Part shown: one piece after another, positions 44,193 through 53,179 of the stretch
How positions within the stretch are numbered: the first letter of the stretch is position 1
Layout of the letters: every line of letters starts with the position of its first letter
Notes under the pieces: model-generated
The model's input: only the letters and a program-made list of their open reading frames with translations
The model's database searches: none
What the model was told of the DNA's origin: nothing
Source of the DNA: Glycocaulis sp050485565
GTDB lineage: Bacteria > Pseudomonadota > Alphaproteobacteria > Caulobacterales > Maricaulaceae
Assembly (NCBI RefSeq): GCF_050485565.1
Contig: NZ_JBJHBQ010000013.1
Span: 1-62,686, forward strand
Length of the DNA stretch: 62,686 bases
Reading direction: 5' to 3'
Position numbers and translations under genes: made by a program

Positions 44193-45058
44193 GCGTGTTC
44201 TCACAGCATTATTTCACGGCACCTGACGGCATCTGCACCGCCTACCGGCGCTATGATGCAGGCCAGAGCGGCAAGCTTCCCGTGCTCTGCCTGCACGGGC
44301 TGACGCGCAATAGCCGCGATTTCGAGGAGGTTGCGCCGCGCGTCGCCGCGATGGGCCACACCGTCATAGCGGTGGATGTGCGCGGGCGGGGCCTGTCGGA
44401 TCGCGGCACACCGCCGGACAGCTATAACCCGGAAGTCTATGTCAATGACGTGCTGGGCCTTCTGAAGAGCGAAGGGGTCGACAAGGTGATCTCGCTTGGC
44501 ACTTCGATGGGCGGGATCATGACCATGATCCTTGCCGCCAAGCGCCCCGAATTGCTCGCTGGCGCCCTTATCAACGATATCGGGCCGGAGCTGGACCCGG
44601 CGGGCCTGAACCGTATTGCAGGTTATGTCGGCCGCACCACCAGCGCATTTGAGAACTGGCACGAGGCGGCAGAGGCTATCCGCGCGGTCAATGGCGAAGC
44701 ATTCCCCGACGAGACGGGCGAGGCGTTCTGGCTGGCCTTTGCGCGGCGCACCTGCCGGGAGCTGGAAAGCGGGCATGTCGAGCTGGATTATGACCCGGCC
44801 ATTGCCGAGCCCTTCCGCCAGCCCGACCGCGCTCTGCCGCCTGACATGTGGCCGCTCTATGATGCGCTGGCCGGTGTGCCGCTGGTAGTGGTGCGTGGTG
44901 CGATCTCCGACCTGCTCTCCCGCGAGAGCTTTGAAAAGATGAAGGCCCGCCATCCGGACTTTACCGGGGTGGAGGTGCCGCGCGTGGGCCATGCGCCGCT
45001 ACTGACCGAGCCGCCTGCACGCGCCGCAATTGACGGCCTGCTGGCACGGCTGAGCTGA
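44189..45058 (+). CDS. Alpha/beta hydrolase
   Basis: A soluble esterase- or lactonase-like enzyme of 289 residues. The oxyanion segment 'VLCLHGLTRNSRDFEEVAP', the nucleophile elbow 'SLGTSMGGIMT' (serine), an acid near 'RGAISDLLSR', and the histidine in 'PRVGHAPLLTEP' form the usual triad. It is translationally coupled to the TetR regulator (ATGA overlap), so its substrate may be the ligand of that regulator or a product of it. Confidence 0.9.
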   Translation: MSVFSQHYFTAPDGICTAYRRYDAGQSGKLPVLCLHGLTRNSRDFEEVAPRVAAMGHTVIAVDVRGRGLSDRGTPPDSYNPEVYVNDVLGLLKSEGVDKVISLGTSMGGIMTMILAAKRPELLAGALINDIGPELDPAGLNRIAGYVGRTTSAFENWHEAAEAIRAVNGEAFPDETGEAFWLAFARRTCRELESGHVELDYDPAIAEPFRQPDRALPPDMWPLYDALAGVPLVVVRGAISDLLSRESFEKMKARHPDFTGVEVPRVGHAPLLTEPPARAAIDGLLARLS

Positions 45059-45084
45059 CAGGCAAGCAACAGGGGATAGGGGCG

Positions 45085-46017
45085 ATGCGCGGATTTCTGC
45101 TGACCATTCTTGGCATTCTCATCCTGCTGGCGGTGGTGGCCATTGCCGCCTTTGTCTGGCTAACGCGAACCCCTGAGCCGGCACCGCCGCCCGAGCCTGC
45201 CGCTGGCGAACGCACCGTAGAGGCCGCCGGGATGAGCTGGCGAGTACGCGAAGACGGACCGGCAGACGCACCGGCCATCGTGCTGATGCACGGCTTCTCA
45301 CACTCGCTGGAAGGGTTTGAGGGCTGGGCCGAAGCCCTGTCGGACAGCTATCGCGTGATCCGCCTTGACCTGCCGGGCCATGGCGTGACCGGCCCGCACC
45401 CCGGCGGCGCCTACTCCAATGAAGACACCGCCGCCCAAGTGGCCGAACTGCTCGACGCGCTGGCGCTGGAGCGGTTTGTCATTGGCGGCAATTCGCTGGG
45501 CGGTCTGGTCGCCTGGCGCTATGCGGCGGCCCACCCGGAGCGCGTGGCCGGGCTCGTCCTGGTCAGCCCCGGTGGCTATTCAATCAATAATGTCGGCGAT
45601 GAACCCGTAGAGGTGCCGCTGCCGGTCCAGATGTATCTGCGCCTCGCGCCCGATGCGGGCGTGCGCATGGCCACCGAGACGCTCTATGGCGATCCGTCAC
45701 GGCTGAGCGACGCACGCGTGGCGGAAATCGCCCAGATGATGCGCCAGCCTGGCATTGGCGAGGCGCTGATCGCCCGGCTGCAACAATTCACCCTGCCGGA
45801 TCCGCAGCCCGTACTGGCCACTATTGCGGCCCCTGCCCTGATCCTCTGGGGCGCGGAAGATCGCATGATCCCCGCAGAGCATGGCGAGCGCTTTGCCGAC
45901 GCCATGCCCGACGCACGCCTCATCACCTATGAGGGCGCGGGCCATGTGGCGATGGAAGAAATCCCGGCCGAGACAGCCGCCGATGTGCGGGCGTTCCTTG
46001 AAGAGGTGGAGTGGTAG
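45085..46017 (+). CDS. Membrane-anchored alpha/beta hydrolase
   Basis: This 310-residue hydrolase has an N-terminal membrane helix ('LLTILGILILLAVVAIAAFVWL', residues 4-25). 'IVLMHGFSHSLEGFEGWAEAL' is the oxyanion region, 'VIGGNSLGGLVAWR' the serine elbow, 'LWGAEDRMIP' the acid and 'EGAGHVAMEE' the histidine. The catalytic domain would lie outside the inner membrane. It follows the first hydrolase by 26 bp and completes a TetR-hydrolase-hydrolase operon. Confidence 0.9.
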   Translation: MRGFLLTILGILILLAVVAIAAFVWLTRTPEPAPPPEPAAGERTVEAAGMSWRVREDGPADAPAIVLMHGFSHSLEGFEGWAEALSDSYRVIRLDLPGHGVTGPHPGGAYSNEDTAAQVAELLDALALERFVIGGNSLGGLVAWRYAAAHPERVAGLVLVSPGGYSINNVGDEPVEVPLPVQMYLRLAPDAGVRMATETLYGDPSRLSDARVAEIAQMMRQPGIGEALIARLQQFTLPDPQPVLATIAAPALILWGAEDRMIPAEHGERFADAMPDARLITYEGAGHVAMEEIPAETAADVRAFLEEVEW

Positions 46018-46029
46018 AAGACGGAATCA

Positions 46030-46539
46030 CTACAACAAATCAAGGCATATCACCAAAGCAAAAATGCCCGTTGAAACGATCAAAATGGAAGCCAAAGACC
46101 ACAGTATATTTTGTGTTTTTTTGTACCCTGAACCCGTGCCTATCCCTTCAAAATAATTTAACTTTTTATCTTTTTCAAGTTTATACATTTCATTTATATT
46201 GAGCGCCTTCATTGCCGCGGTATAGTCCTTTCCGAAGCGCTCATAAGAGGAATGATCAGAATCAATTTTATCACACGTGACTTTGCATATTAAAATTGAG
46301 AAAAATAACACAAACAAAAACAAGCCAACAGCAATGTACTTCTGATTTTGGGGTGGATTTTCTGGAAATAATATGGACAACACAATTGCGCCTGATGCCG
46401 CCGCAATGCTCATTAATATGATAACTGCGTTATTGTTGTGACTTATTTCCGATTGGTGATAGGCTCTCATCCCGTCGAACAATTCTCTTTTGTGTGATAT
46501 AAGTGTGTTTCGGTCCAATGCATCCTCCTCAGCGCACAT
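46030..46539 (-). CDS. AT-rich three-helix membrane protein of unknown function
   Basis: I do not recognise this gene. From the ATG at 46539 it encodes 169 residues with membrane helices at about 38-58, 68-88 and 144-168, and a charged segment between the last two ('SSYERFGKDYTAAMKALN'). A longer start adds 16 residues. The AT-rich composition contrasts sharply with both neighbours, which indicates acquisition. The two-helix hairpin plus a conserved-looking polar block is somewhat reminiscent of SLATT-type effectors, but the evidence is weak. Confidence 0.7.
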   Translation of the reverse strand: MCAEEDALDRNTLISHKRELFDGMRAYHQSEISHNNNAVIILMSIAAASGAIVLSILFPENPPQNQKYIAVGLFLFVLFFSILICKVTCDKIDSDHSSYERFGKDYTAAMKALNINEMYKLEKDKKLNYFEGIGTGSGYKKTQNILWSLASILIVSTGIFALVICLDLL

Positions 46540-46682
46540 ATGCTTACCTCCCACTACTTTTCGACAAGCACTAAAATCTGGGCACAAAAAAGTGATTTAG
46601 TCGCACTCAATATTGTCAATTAAAATGAGTCAACGATTAAGCATGGAGTATAAATTAACTCCGATGCTCCACAATTGGAGCC

Positions 46683-47762
46683 CTACTCCTCGAACACGAT
46701 CTCCGGCGCCGGGCGGTTCGCCGTCCGGGCCGTCTCCAGCATGGCGCTGGCTGCGCGCTCGAACGCACCGGCCAGCGGCCCGTCCTCCAGCGCGACAAGG
46801 CGGCCCGCATCGCTAGCTTCACGCAAAGACGGGTGAAGCGGTATCTCGCCCAGAAACGGAATGCCCATCTGTTCGGCCTCGGCGCGCGCACCGCCGCGCC
46901 CGAAAATCTCGCTTCCCTCACCGCAATGCGGACACAGGAAGAAGCTCATATTCTCGATCATGCCGAGCACCGGAATCTCGGTGCGTTCAAACAGGGCCAT
47001 CGCCTTGCGCGCATCGTCCAGCGCCACGGTCTGCGGCGTGGAGACGATCACCGCGCCGCTGATCGGCATGCCTTGCGCGATAGCCAGCTGTGCATCGCCA
47101 GTGCCAGGTGGCATATCGATAATGAGTACGTCCAGCGGACCGTCGCCGCCATCCCAGTCGACTTCGCTCAAGAACTGACGGATCGCGCCCGTCACCATCG
47201 GCCCGCGCCACACAACCGGCTCACGCTCGCCAACCAGAAACCCGGTCGAGACCAGCTTCACGCCATGCGCGCGCAGCGGTTCGATACCGGCATCGGTCTT
47301 ACGCAGACCGGGCGCATCCGTGAGGCCGAACAGGCGCGGCGCGCTGGGCCCGAACACATCGGCGTCCACCAGCCCGGTACGCAGACCCTGGCGCACGCAG
47401 GCACCGGCCAGATTGGCCGCCATTGTGGACTTGCCTACCCCGCCCTTGCCGGAACCAACGGCGATAATCACCGGTGCGGGCGGCCTGACGGGCGCAGGCT
47501 CGCTGCGTCTGGCGGAGGGCGCGGACTGACGTTCGCTCTCAACGATGACCCTGACCCGCTCAATATCCGGAATTTCCAGCAATGCCGCCTCGACAGCGTT
47601 GCGGACACCGGCTTCATCGGTGGCACTCGCATCCTCCGGCGGCGCAAGAACCACAGTGGCTACACCCTTGCGCACATCAATGGCTGAAACCCGCTGATGC
47701 ACCTGGGGGAGCTGCGTTTCGAGCGCGCGGCGGGCTGTCTGGGCTGAATCGTCCTGCATCAT
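46683..47762 (-). CDS. mrp: Mrp/ApbC-type P-loop Fe-S cluster carrier
   Basis: This cytoplasmic ATPase of 359 residues carries iron-sulphur clusters to target proteins. An N-terminal MIP18-like (DUF59) domain covers about 5-75, a proline-rich linker follows, and then the deviant Walker A 'GSGKGGVGKST' (103-113). The CxxC cluster-binding motif is in 'MSFFLCPHCGEGSEIFG'. It is complete and normal in length; two adjacent ATGs are possible starts. Confidence 0.95.
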   Translation of the reverse strand: MMQDDSAQTARRALETQLPQVHQRVSAIDVRKGVATVVLAPPEDASATDEAGVRNAVEAALLEIPDIERVRVIVESERQSAPSARRSEPAPVRPPAPVIIAVGSGKGGVGKSTMAANLAGACVRQGLRTGLVDADVFGPSAPRLFGLTDAPGLRKTDAGIEPLRAHGVKLVSTGFLVGEREPVVWRGPMVTGAIRQFLSEVDWDGGDGPLDVLIIDMPPGTGDAQLAIAQGMPISGAVIVSTPQTVALDDARKAMALFERTEIPVLGMIENMSFFLCPHCGEGSEIFGRGGARAEAEQMGIPFLGEIPLHPSLREASDAGRLVALEDGPLAGAFERAASAMLETARTANRPAPEIVFEE

Positions 47763-47962
47763 TTGCTGATAGACCAGCTCGCCTCGCGCATCTACCGGCG
47801 CTAGCGGCTGCCTTTATGGTTAATTTTTATGGATCGCATGCAAAGCTGGTGCGTTTCCACTTCCAGAGGAAGGCCCGCACCGCTATGGTTAACAGATGAT
47901 TACCGCGTGCGGGCTGAGGGGAAAGGCTGGCTACGGTAGCCGCGAGGGGAGTTACAAGCACA

Positions 47963-49729
47963 ATGTCGAGGGAGGGCGATTCCCGGTATTCGCGGCGGCA
48001 GGACGACCCGGTCAATCCGATGGTCGTGCTGTTGTCGGTCATCGTGCTGCTCGTCATTATCGTGATCGCGGGCTACGTGATGTGGCCGTGCAGCGACCGG
48101 CCCGGCAGCTTCAAACCCTGTCAGATTGACCGCTTTCTCCTCGGCACGGCGGTAGAGGATGCCTGCCGGCGCGAGGGGCAGTTCACACAGTTCGGCGACC
48201 TTCAGCACAGCTCGTTCAGCGCTGATCCCATTCAAATTCCGTCCCGCTATGCCGGATCGCACAACGGGTTTGCGTCCCACCGCACGCCGGGACCGGAAGT
48301 GCTGGGGCGCTTGCCATCAGGCCGGCCTGGCGTCGGCACGCTGCGCCAGCGCGAACGCGCCACGATCAACTGCGGATGCGTGAGGGACCAGCTTGTTTCA
48401 CTGGGCGGAAGGGGCGGCCTGTCACCGGAAGCCGAACTTATCATTTACCGGCTGCTGGAGGTGGAACGGCGTCCCCTGTCGTTGACCAATCTGATGCAGT
48501 TCCTCCCTCCGCGGGACACCGCCAGGGTGCAGCAGGCCATGTACAATCCCGCCCCCGGCGGCTGCCGGGAGCACATTCCCCCGCTTGGCGGCACCTACCC
48601 GCCCCGGCCCTGGTATGTGCGCTGGGACATGTGCGGCTTTGAGGATGGCGACCAGCACCGGCCACGCGCGGCCCTCTATGTCGATGTCAACCGCGACTAT
48701 TATGAATGCATGTCGCGGGAAAATGCCGCCCGGCTATATGCCGAAGGCGCGCGCTACTGGCTGCTGCTGGGTGATGCAGAGCTCGCCCGCACCGACATTC
48801 AGTGCGTATGGGACAGCGAATATGACGGGTTCTGCCCCGGCGGTTTCCGCGACGGCTATACCTATCTGCGCCATAATGACTACGAACCTGTCCAGACCGC
48901 GCTGGATCTTGCCATGCAGAACTGGCGGCGTGCGTCCGACTGGGGGCGCCATTTCGGCGCGCAGGCATCGCTGATGGCCCAGCGGCGGCTGCAGGCGCAT
49001 ACCGTGCAGTGCCAGAGCTCCCTGGACGGTTCCAGCCTGCGCCGGATATCACGCTTCGGCCCGGACGGGGTTGGCGAAGTGATACGCTTGTCCCTGCGCC
49101 AGCGTGCGCTGACCTCGCTGGGCTACCATTCCGGGCCGATAGACGGCTATTACGGCCCCGAAACACGCGAGGCGGTGCGCGGTTTCCAGCGCGAGCTGGG
49201 CTTTGACGAGACCGGCGCCCTCACCCCCCGCCAGACCACGCTATTGATCTGCCATGCGGCCCAGACCGCCCGCGAAGCCAGCGTGCAGAACACGCTCGGC
49301 ATCATGTATGCCACCGGGCTGGGCGTGGAGCAGAACACCGATCTGGCGCTGGAATGGCTGGAAACGGCTGCCCGGCGCAATGATGAAGACGCCTATTTCA
49401 ACCTCGCCATCATCTACGGAACCGGCGCGGTGCTGGGCAGCTACCGGCTTTGCGGCATTATCGAGAATTTCGAACGGGCCGAGTCCTATCTGGCGGAGGC
49501 GGCCCGGCTCGGTCACCCGGTCGCCCGGCGCTGGCGGAGCAGCCCGGAATACAACCGCCTGCCCTCACCGCGCGCACGCTGGGAAACCATAGCCGAGCGC
49601 ATCCGGTCAGCGGCCATCGAGGGCGGGGGCGTGTTCTACCTTGAGTGGGAGGACCGCCATGTGCGCCTTCCCGACATTGATCTTCTGCCGCCCGGCTGTC
49701 TGGACGCCGAGCGGTTTCAGGGGCGCTGA
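47963..49729 (+). CDS. Membrane-anchored peptidoglycan-binding and Sel1-repeat protein
   Basis: This 588-residue protein has a short basic N-terminus, one membrane helix at about 20-43 ('VVLLSVIVLLVIIVIAGYVMW'), and a large cysteine-containing periplasmic part of unknown fold (about 44-360). A PG_binding_1 domain follows ('LRQRALTSLGYHSGPIDGYY' then 'ETREAVRGFQRELG'), and two Sel1-like repeats end it ('NTLGIMYATGLGVEQNTDLA'). It probably links the envelope to peptidoglycan. The middle region was not recognised. Confidence 0.75.
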   Translation: MSREGDSRYSRRQDDPVNPMVVLLSVIVLLVIIVIAGYVMWPCSDRPGSFKPCQIDRFLLGTAVEDACRREGQFTQFGDLQHSSFSADPIQIPSRYAGSHNGFASHRTPGPEVLGRLPSGRPGVGTLRQRERATINCGCVRDQLVSLGGRGGLSPEAELIIYRLLEVERRPLSLTNLMQFLPPRDTARVQQAMYNPAPGGCREHIPPLGGTYPPRPWYVRWDMCGFEDGDQHRPRAALYVDVNRDYYECMSRENAARLYAEGARYWLLLGDAELARTDIQCVWDSEYDGFCPGGFRDGYTYLRHNDYEPVQTALDLAMQNWRRASDWGRHFGAQASLMAQRRLQAHTVQCQSSLDGSSLRRISRFGPDGVGEVIRLSLRQRALTSLGYHSGPIDGYYGPETREAVRGFQRELGFDETGALTPRQTTLLICHAAQTAREASVQNTLGIMYATGLGVEQNTDLALEWLETAARRNDEDAYFNLAIIYGTGAVLGSYRLCGIIENFERAESYLAEAARLGHPVARRWRSSPEYNRLPSPRARWETIAERIRSAAIEGGGVFYLEWEDRHVRLPDIDLLPPGCLDAERFQGR

Positions 49730-49790
49730 CAATGATCATGCACGCGCTGTCAGACCCTGTGCGCCAAACCCAAGTTGAAGGATGTATGCC

Positions 49791-50477
49791 ATGAGCCTGG
49801 TCCGGATTTCAGCCACTCTTGTAGGCTTTTCGCTACTGGCGGCCTGCGCTGCTCCCCAGCAATCGGTCCCGGCCCGCGATGTCCATGCGCTCGAGACGGC
49901 CGAACGCATCTGCAATATCGGCAGCCTGACGCAGGAGTATAACCGTCTGCGCAACGAGGCGCGCACCGTGGTCACGCCCTCGCACTGGACCTCCAACTGG
50001 ATACTCGCGCCCTGGCCGAGGACCTATTTGGACAGCCATTCCAGCCAGTCATCGAGCCGGGATGAAGACGTGAACATCCGCCCGCCCTTCGGCCCGTCCA
50101 CCCCGACCATCGATCTGGTGCGCACCTTCGAGGTTGACCTGGACGCGTCATACCGGGCCTCCACCTCGTCCTGCCAGGCCTATGCCGCGTGCATGTATCA
50201 GAACCGCTATAGTGAAGTGCATTGCCAGCGCTCCGCCGCAGACTGGCAGATCGCACAAGACCGCTTCCAGAACCTGTCCTACCGCCTGGCCGATGTGCGC
50301 GTGCAGATGGCCCAGATATGTCCCGACTGCCCGCCGGCCATTATCGTTCCCCGCCATCGCCATTACGGCTATGGCCATGGCTATCCGCCGCGCCACTACG
50401 CGCCCTACCGGCGCGCGCGCCATTGCGAGGATTATATCGGGGGTGTGTTCACCACCAGCTCCTGCCGGCGCTACTAG
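49791..50477 (+). CDS. Putative lipoprotein
   Basis: About 228 residues, function unknown. The start at 49791 lies nine bases after GAAGG and gives a lipoprotein signal (LVGFSLLAACAAP). The mature protein has several cysteines ('CQAYAACMYQNRYSEVHC', 'ICPDCPP') likely in disulphides, and a His/Tyr/Pro/Arg-rich C-terminal segment ('HYGYGHGYPPRHYAPYRR'). It lies 61 bp downstream of the peptidoglycan-binding protein gene and may be in the same operon. Confidence 0.75.
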   Translation: MSLVRISATLVGFSLLAACAAPQQSVPARDVHALETAERICNIGSLTQEYNRLRNEARTVVTPSHWTSNWILAPWPRTYLDSHSSQSSSRDEDVNIRPPFGPSTPTIDLVRTFEVDLDASYRASTSSCQAYAACMYQNRYSEVHCQRSAADWQIAQDRFQNLSYRLADVRVQMAQICPDCPPAIIVPRHRHYGYGHGYPPRHYAPYRRARHCEDYIGGVFTTSSCRRY

Positions 50478-50603
50478 CCCCCTGCCGGACCACCAGGTTC
50501 AAGGCCAAGGCGGGCGACGCCAGCGCACGCGGTGACCACTTTGTCAGCGTACGCGGATATATGGGCTTGATCGCCCTTTGCCATAGCGGCTAAACCGGCC
50601 AGT

Positions 50604-50694
50604 GGAGAGGTGGCCGAGTGGTCGAAGGCGCTCCCCTGCTAAGGGAGTATACGCCAAAAGCGTATCGAGGGTTCGAATCCCTTCCTCTCCGCCA
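50604..50694 (+). tRNA. tRNA-Ser (GCU)
   Basis: A 91-nt class II tRNA: acceptor GGAGAGG/CCTCTCC, anticodon stem-loop CTCCCCTGCTAAGGGAG with anticodon GCT, a long variable arm (TATACGCCAAAAGCGTATC), T-arm GGTTCGAATCC, discriminator G and encoded CCA. An integrase gene follows 129 bp downstream in the same direction. Confidence 0.97.
50668..50694 (+). other. Probable attachment site (tRNA-Ser 3' end)
   Basis: The T-arm and 3' acceptor half of tRNA-Ser directly precede a tyrosine integrase gene, the classic arrangement for a tRNA-integrated island. I did not find a second copy of this sequence to the end of the window, so the other boundary is presumably beyond 62686. The next 128 bases are AT-rich and contain the inverted repeat ATTGT-AATC-ACAAT (50728-50741), a possible integrase or host-factor site. 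Confidence 0.55.
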
Positions 50695-50822
50695 GATTTC
50701 CGCAAAAACCACACCCGCAAATAATTGATTGTAATCACAATTTATGGAAATTAACTTTTCCACTCGATTTGCATTGCTTCGATGTGCTACACATTTTGCT
50801 GCACAATTTGCGGGGCAGAGCG

Positions 50823-52088
50823 ATGAATATCACCCGGCGTGGGAGCACGTTTTATCTCGTCCGGCGGGTACCGAGACGCTATCAGCGGGTCGAAAAGCGC
50901 GCCACGATCTGGATAAGCCTGCACACCGATTCTGAAAGCGAGGCGCAGCGCAAGGCTCCGGCCGCTTGGAGCCTGATGGAAGCTGCTTGGGAAGCGCGGC
51001 TTGCTGGAGACAGCGATGATGCCGAGCGCCGCTATGAAGCGGCCCGCGATCTCGCGGCCATGCGCGGCTTTCATTATCTGCCAGCGCAGAAGGTGGCAGC
51101 CTTGCCCCGTGAGGAACGCCTGCAACGCATGGAAGCTGTCCTGCGCGATGGCGAACCGGACCGGGTTGAAGCATCGGCCCTTCTTGGCGGCGTTGAACAG
51201 CCTGCCATCACGGTCAGCCGCGCGCTGGAACTGTTCTGGACGCTCGCGAGGGACCGCACTCTTGGAAAGAGTGAGGATCAGCTGCGCCGCTGGAAGAACC
51301 CGCGCATAAAGGCGGTCCGCAATTTTCTTCAGGTGGTGGGCGACAAGGCGATCAGCGAGATCACGCCCGATGATGTGCTCGAATTCCGCCAATGGTGGAT
51401 CGACCGGATTGAAGCCGAAGGGCTGACCGCCAACAGCGCCAACAAGGATTTCACGCATCTGGCCGATATGCTGAAAACCGTGAACCGGATGAAGCGGCTG
51501 GGTCTGGTTCTGCCCTTTACCGATGTCGCCCTGAAAGAGGGCGAGAAACGCACGCGCCCGCCCTTCTCGGTGGGCTGGATCAGGACGCGGCTGATGGCTC
51601 CCGGTGCGCTGGATGGGCTGAACACCCAAGCGCGCTGCCTGGTGCTGGGCATGATCAATACCGGCTACCGGCCAAGCGAGGCGGCGGGGCTTTTAGCCGA
51701 GCATATCCGGCTCGATACCGATATTCCCCATATCTCGATCGAGCCGGCCGGGCGTCAGCTGAAAAACGCCACCAGCAAACGCGTCATTCCGCTGGCCGGG
51801 ATTTCGCTGGAGGCGTTCCGGGCCTGTCCTGACGGATTTCCGGCTTATCGCGGCAAGGACAAGATCAGCGCGACCGTGAACAAATATCTGCGCGAGAATG
51901 GCCTTCTGGAAACGCCCGCACACAGTCTTTACGGCCTGCGTCACAGCTTCGAGGACCGCATGATCTCTGCGCACGTGGATGAGCGCGTGCGCCGTGATCT
52001 TTTCGGGCATGCCTATAACCGCGAACGCTATGGCAAGGGGGCTGATCTGAAGCATCTTCACAAGGTCGTTTCCAGTGTCGCCTTGTAG
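50823..52088 (+). CDS. Tyrosine-recombinase integrase
   Basis: This phage/island integrase of 421 residues starts MNITRRGSTFYLVRRVPRRY, the arm-type N-terminus (DUF6538-like) of alphaproteobacterial tRNA integrases. The catalytic residues are R283 (NTGYRPSEAAGL), K319 (ATSKRVIPL), R373 (LYGLRHSF; a tyrosine precedes where HxxR proteins have histidine), H396 and the nucleophile Y403 (LFGHAYNRERYGKG). It is intact and adjacent to tRNA-Ser, so it probably brought in the island to its right. Its last 31 bp overlap a small convergent gene. Confidence 0.93.
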   Translation: MNITRRGSTFYLVRRVPRRYQRVEKRATIWISLHTDSESEAQRKAPAAWSLMEAAWEARLAGDSDDAERRYEAARDLAAMRGFHYLPAQKVAALPREERLQRMEAVLRDGEPDRVEASALLGGVEQPAITVSRALELFWTLARDRTLGKSEDQLRRWKNPRIKAVRNFLQVVGDKAISEITPDDVLEFRQWWIDRIEAEGLTANSANKDFTHLADMLKTVNRMKRLGLVLPFTDVALKEGEKRTRPPFSVGWIRTRLMAPGALDGLNTQARCLVLGMINTGYRPSEAAGLLAEHIRLDTDIPHISIEPAGRQLKNATSKRVIPLAGISLEAFRACPDGFPAYRGKDKISATVNKYLRENGLLETPAHSLYGLRHSFEDRMISAHVDERVRRDLFGHAYNRERYGKGADLKHLHKVVSSVAL

Positions 52089-52321
52089 GCGCGCTCAAGC
52101 GCTTCCAGCTCCTCCAGATCCCGCTCAAAGGCGCGGAATATCGGCAGATAGACCGGATCCTCGCGCACCAGCTTTGCTGCCGCGATATGAGCGCGCCGCA
52201 CACGGGCAAGTTCGCTCAAACCCTGCGCCGGTAAAGCCCCTCGCCCCTTCCCGGTCTGGCCGGAGTGTTGCGGCGCCGAACGGGCAGGCTTGGCCCCTGG
52301 CGGGGCGCAAGTGCGGTTCAT
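52058..52321 (-). CDS. Small hypothetical protein of the mobilisation operon
   Basis: This 87-residue protein has a basic, proline-rich start and a helical C-terminus ('LARVRRAHIAAAKLVREDPVYLPIFRAFERDLEELE'). Its ATG overlaps the upstream stop (ATGA), which supports translation. It is the third gene of a short operon with a TraD-like fragment and a ribbon-helix-helix protein. Function unknown. Confidence 0.6.
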   Translation of the reverse strand: MNRTCAPPGAKPARSAPQHSGQTGKGRGALPAQGLSELARVRRAHIAAAKLVREDPVYLPIFRAFERDLEELEALERAYKATLETTL

Positions 52322-52698
52322 ATCCCGCCCTCCGGCCTGACCCTTTGTCCCGCAGGACGCACGCTAAATCCGGGAGGGATTTGAGGCCCAATGCCGATGC
52401 GTTCGGCGGGCATGCGCACATTGCTTCTGTCATGGCGTGCGACGGCAAATTCGCGGTTCGAACCAAGCGCGGTATTCAGCCGCGCCATGTTCACTGACAT
52501 CCAGTTCTGCTGGTCGACCGGGTTGGCGTGCTGAGTGATCAGATAGAAGGCTGTGCCCATCGTAGTGATGACGCAGAGCACGGCCATAAGGCGCACGATC
52601 TGGAGCGACATGCGCGCCGTATGGATGAAGACCTGACCGCCGCGCAGCCATGAGGAATGGGCAGCATTGCTTCCAAGAGAGGTGTCGTGCCTTCTCAT
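52318..52698 (-). CDS. Small membrane protein resembling the N-terminus of a TraD-type coupling protein
   Basis: The product has 126 residues. 'SSWLRGGQVFIHTARMSLQIV' followed by a membrane helix (37-55) is similar in pattern to the start of F-type TraD ('..TQGGQ...RIRMFSQI..' then TM), but the ATPase domain is absent: the ORF ends about 70 residues after the helix. The start overlaps the upstream stop (TAATG) and the end overlaps the next ATG (ATGA), so it is a translated gene, either a truncation or a dedicated short form. The assignment is tentative. Confidence 0.5.
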   Translation of the reverse strand: MRRHDTSLGSNAAHSSWLRGGQVFIHTARMSLQIVRLMAVLCVITTMGTAFYLITQHANPVDQQNWMSVNMARLNTALGSNREFAVARHDRSNVRMPAERIGIGPQIPPGFSVRPAGQRVRPEGGI

Positions 52699-53063
52699 TA
52701 TGCGCCCTCCCCCTCGATCCATTTTTCAGGATTGAGGGCGCTGATCGCGGTACACAATTCGAGCGGCGTGAGGACGTTATCGGCGCCCATTCTCACGGCC
52801 GCCTGGACCACATCTTTCTTGTGAGAATCGGGCCAGTTTTCGACCTGGGCGGCGATGAGTGCGAAGCTCAGCCAGCGCAAGGTTTTGAGCATTTCCCGGC
52901 GTTCGGATGCGCCCTTGAGATGCTCGCGAATAGCGGTTCGGATCAGCTCTGGCCGGGAATTGGCCAGCCCTGACTGAACGCCATAATCAAGCTGCTGAAG
53001 AAGATCCGCATCGATACGGAAGCGCACTCTGGGCGCGCTATCGAGGTCGGGGAGATTAGTCAT
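52698..53063 (-). CDS. Ribbon-helix-helix DNA-binding protein (mobilisation type)
   Basis: This 121-residue protein starts with a ribbon ('PRVRFRIDADLLQQLDYGVQSGLANSRPELIRTAIREHL' read as strand, helix, helix; about residues 10-49), typical of relaxosome accessory or plasmid RHH proteins. The C-terminal half is helical. GGGTGG precedes the ATG. As first gene of the TraD-like operon and next to a hairpin-rich stretch, it may bind the origin of transfer or autoregulate. Confidence 0.65.
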   Translation of the reverse strand: MTNLPDLDSAPRVRFRIDADLLQQLDYGVQSGLANSRPELIRTAIREHLKGASERREMLKTLRWLSFALIAAQVENWPDSHKKDVVQAAVRMGADNVLTPLELCTAISALNPEKWIEGEGA

Positions 53064-53179
53064 ATTGCCACCCTTACTGGTTATGTAAGGACAGCGGGAC
53101 TTGAGACAGCTTCATTCAAGCATAGGGATAGCCGGGACGCAACTCGTCGAGCGGCAAGACACAGCCGCTGAGAGGGGGA

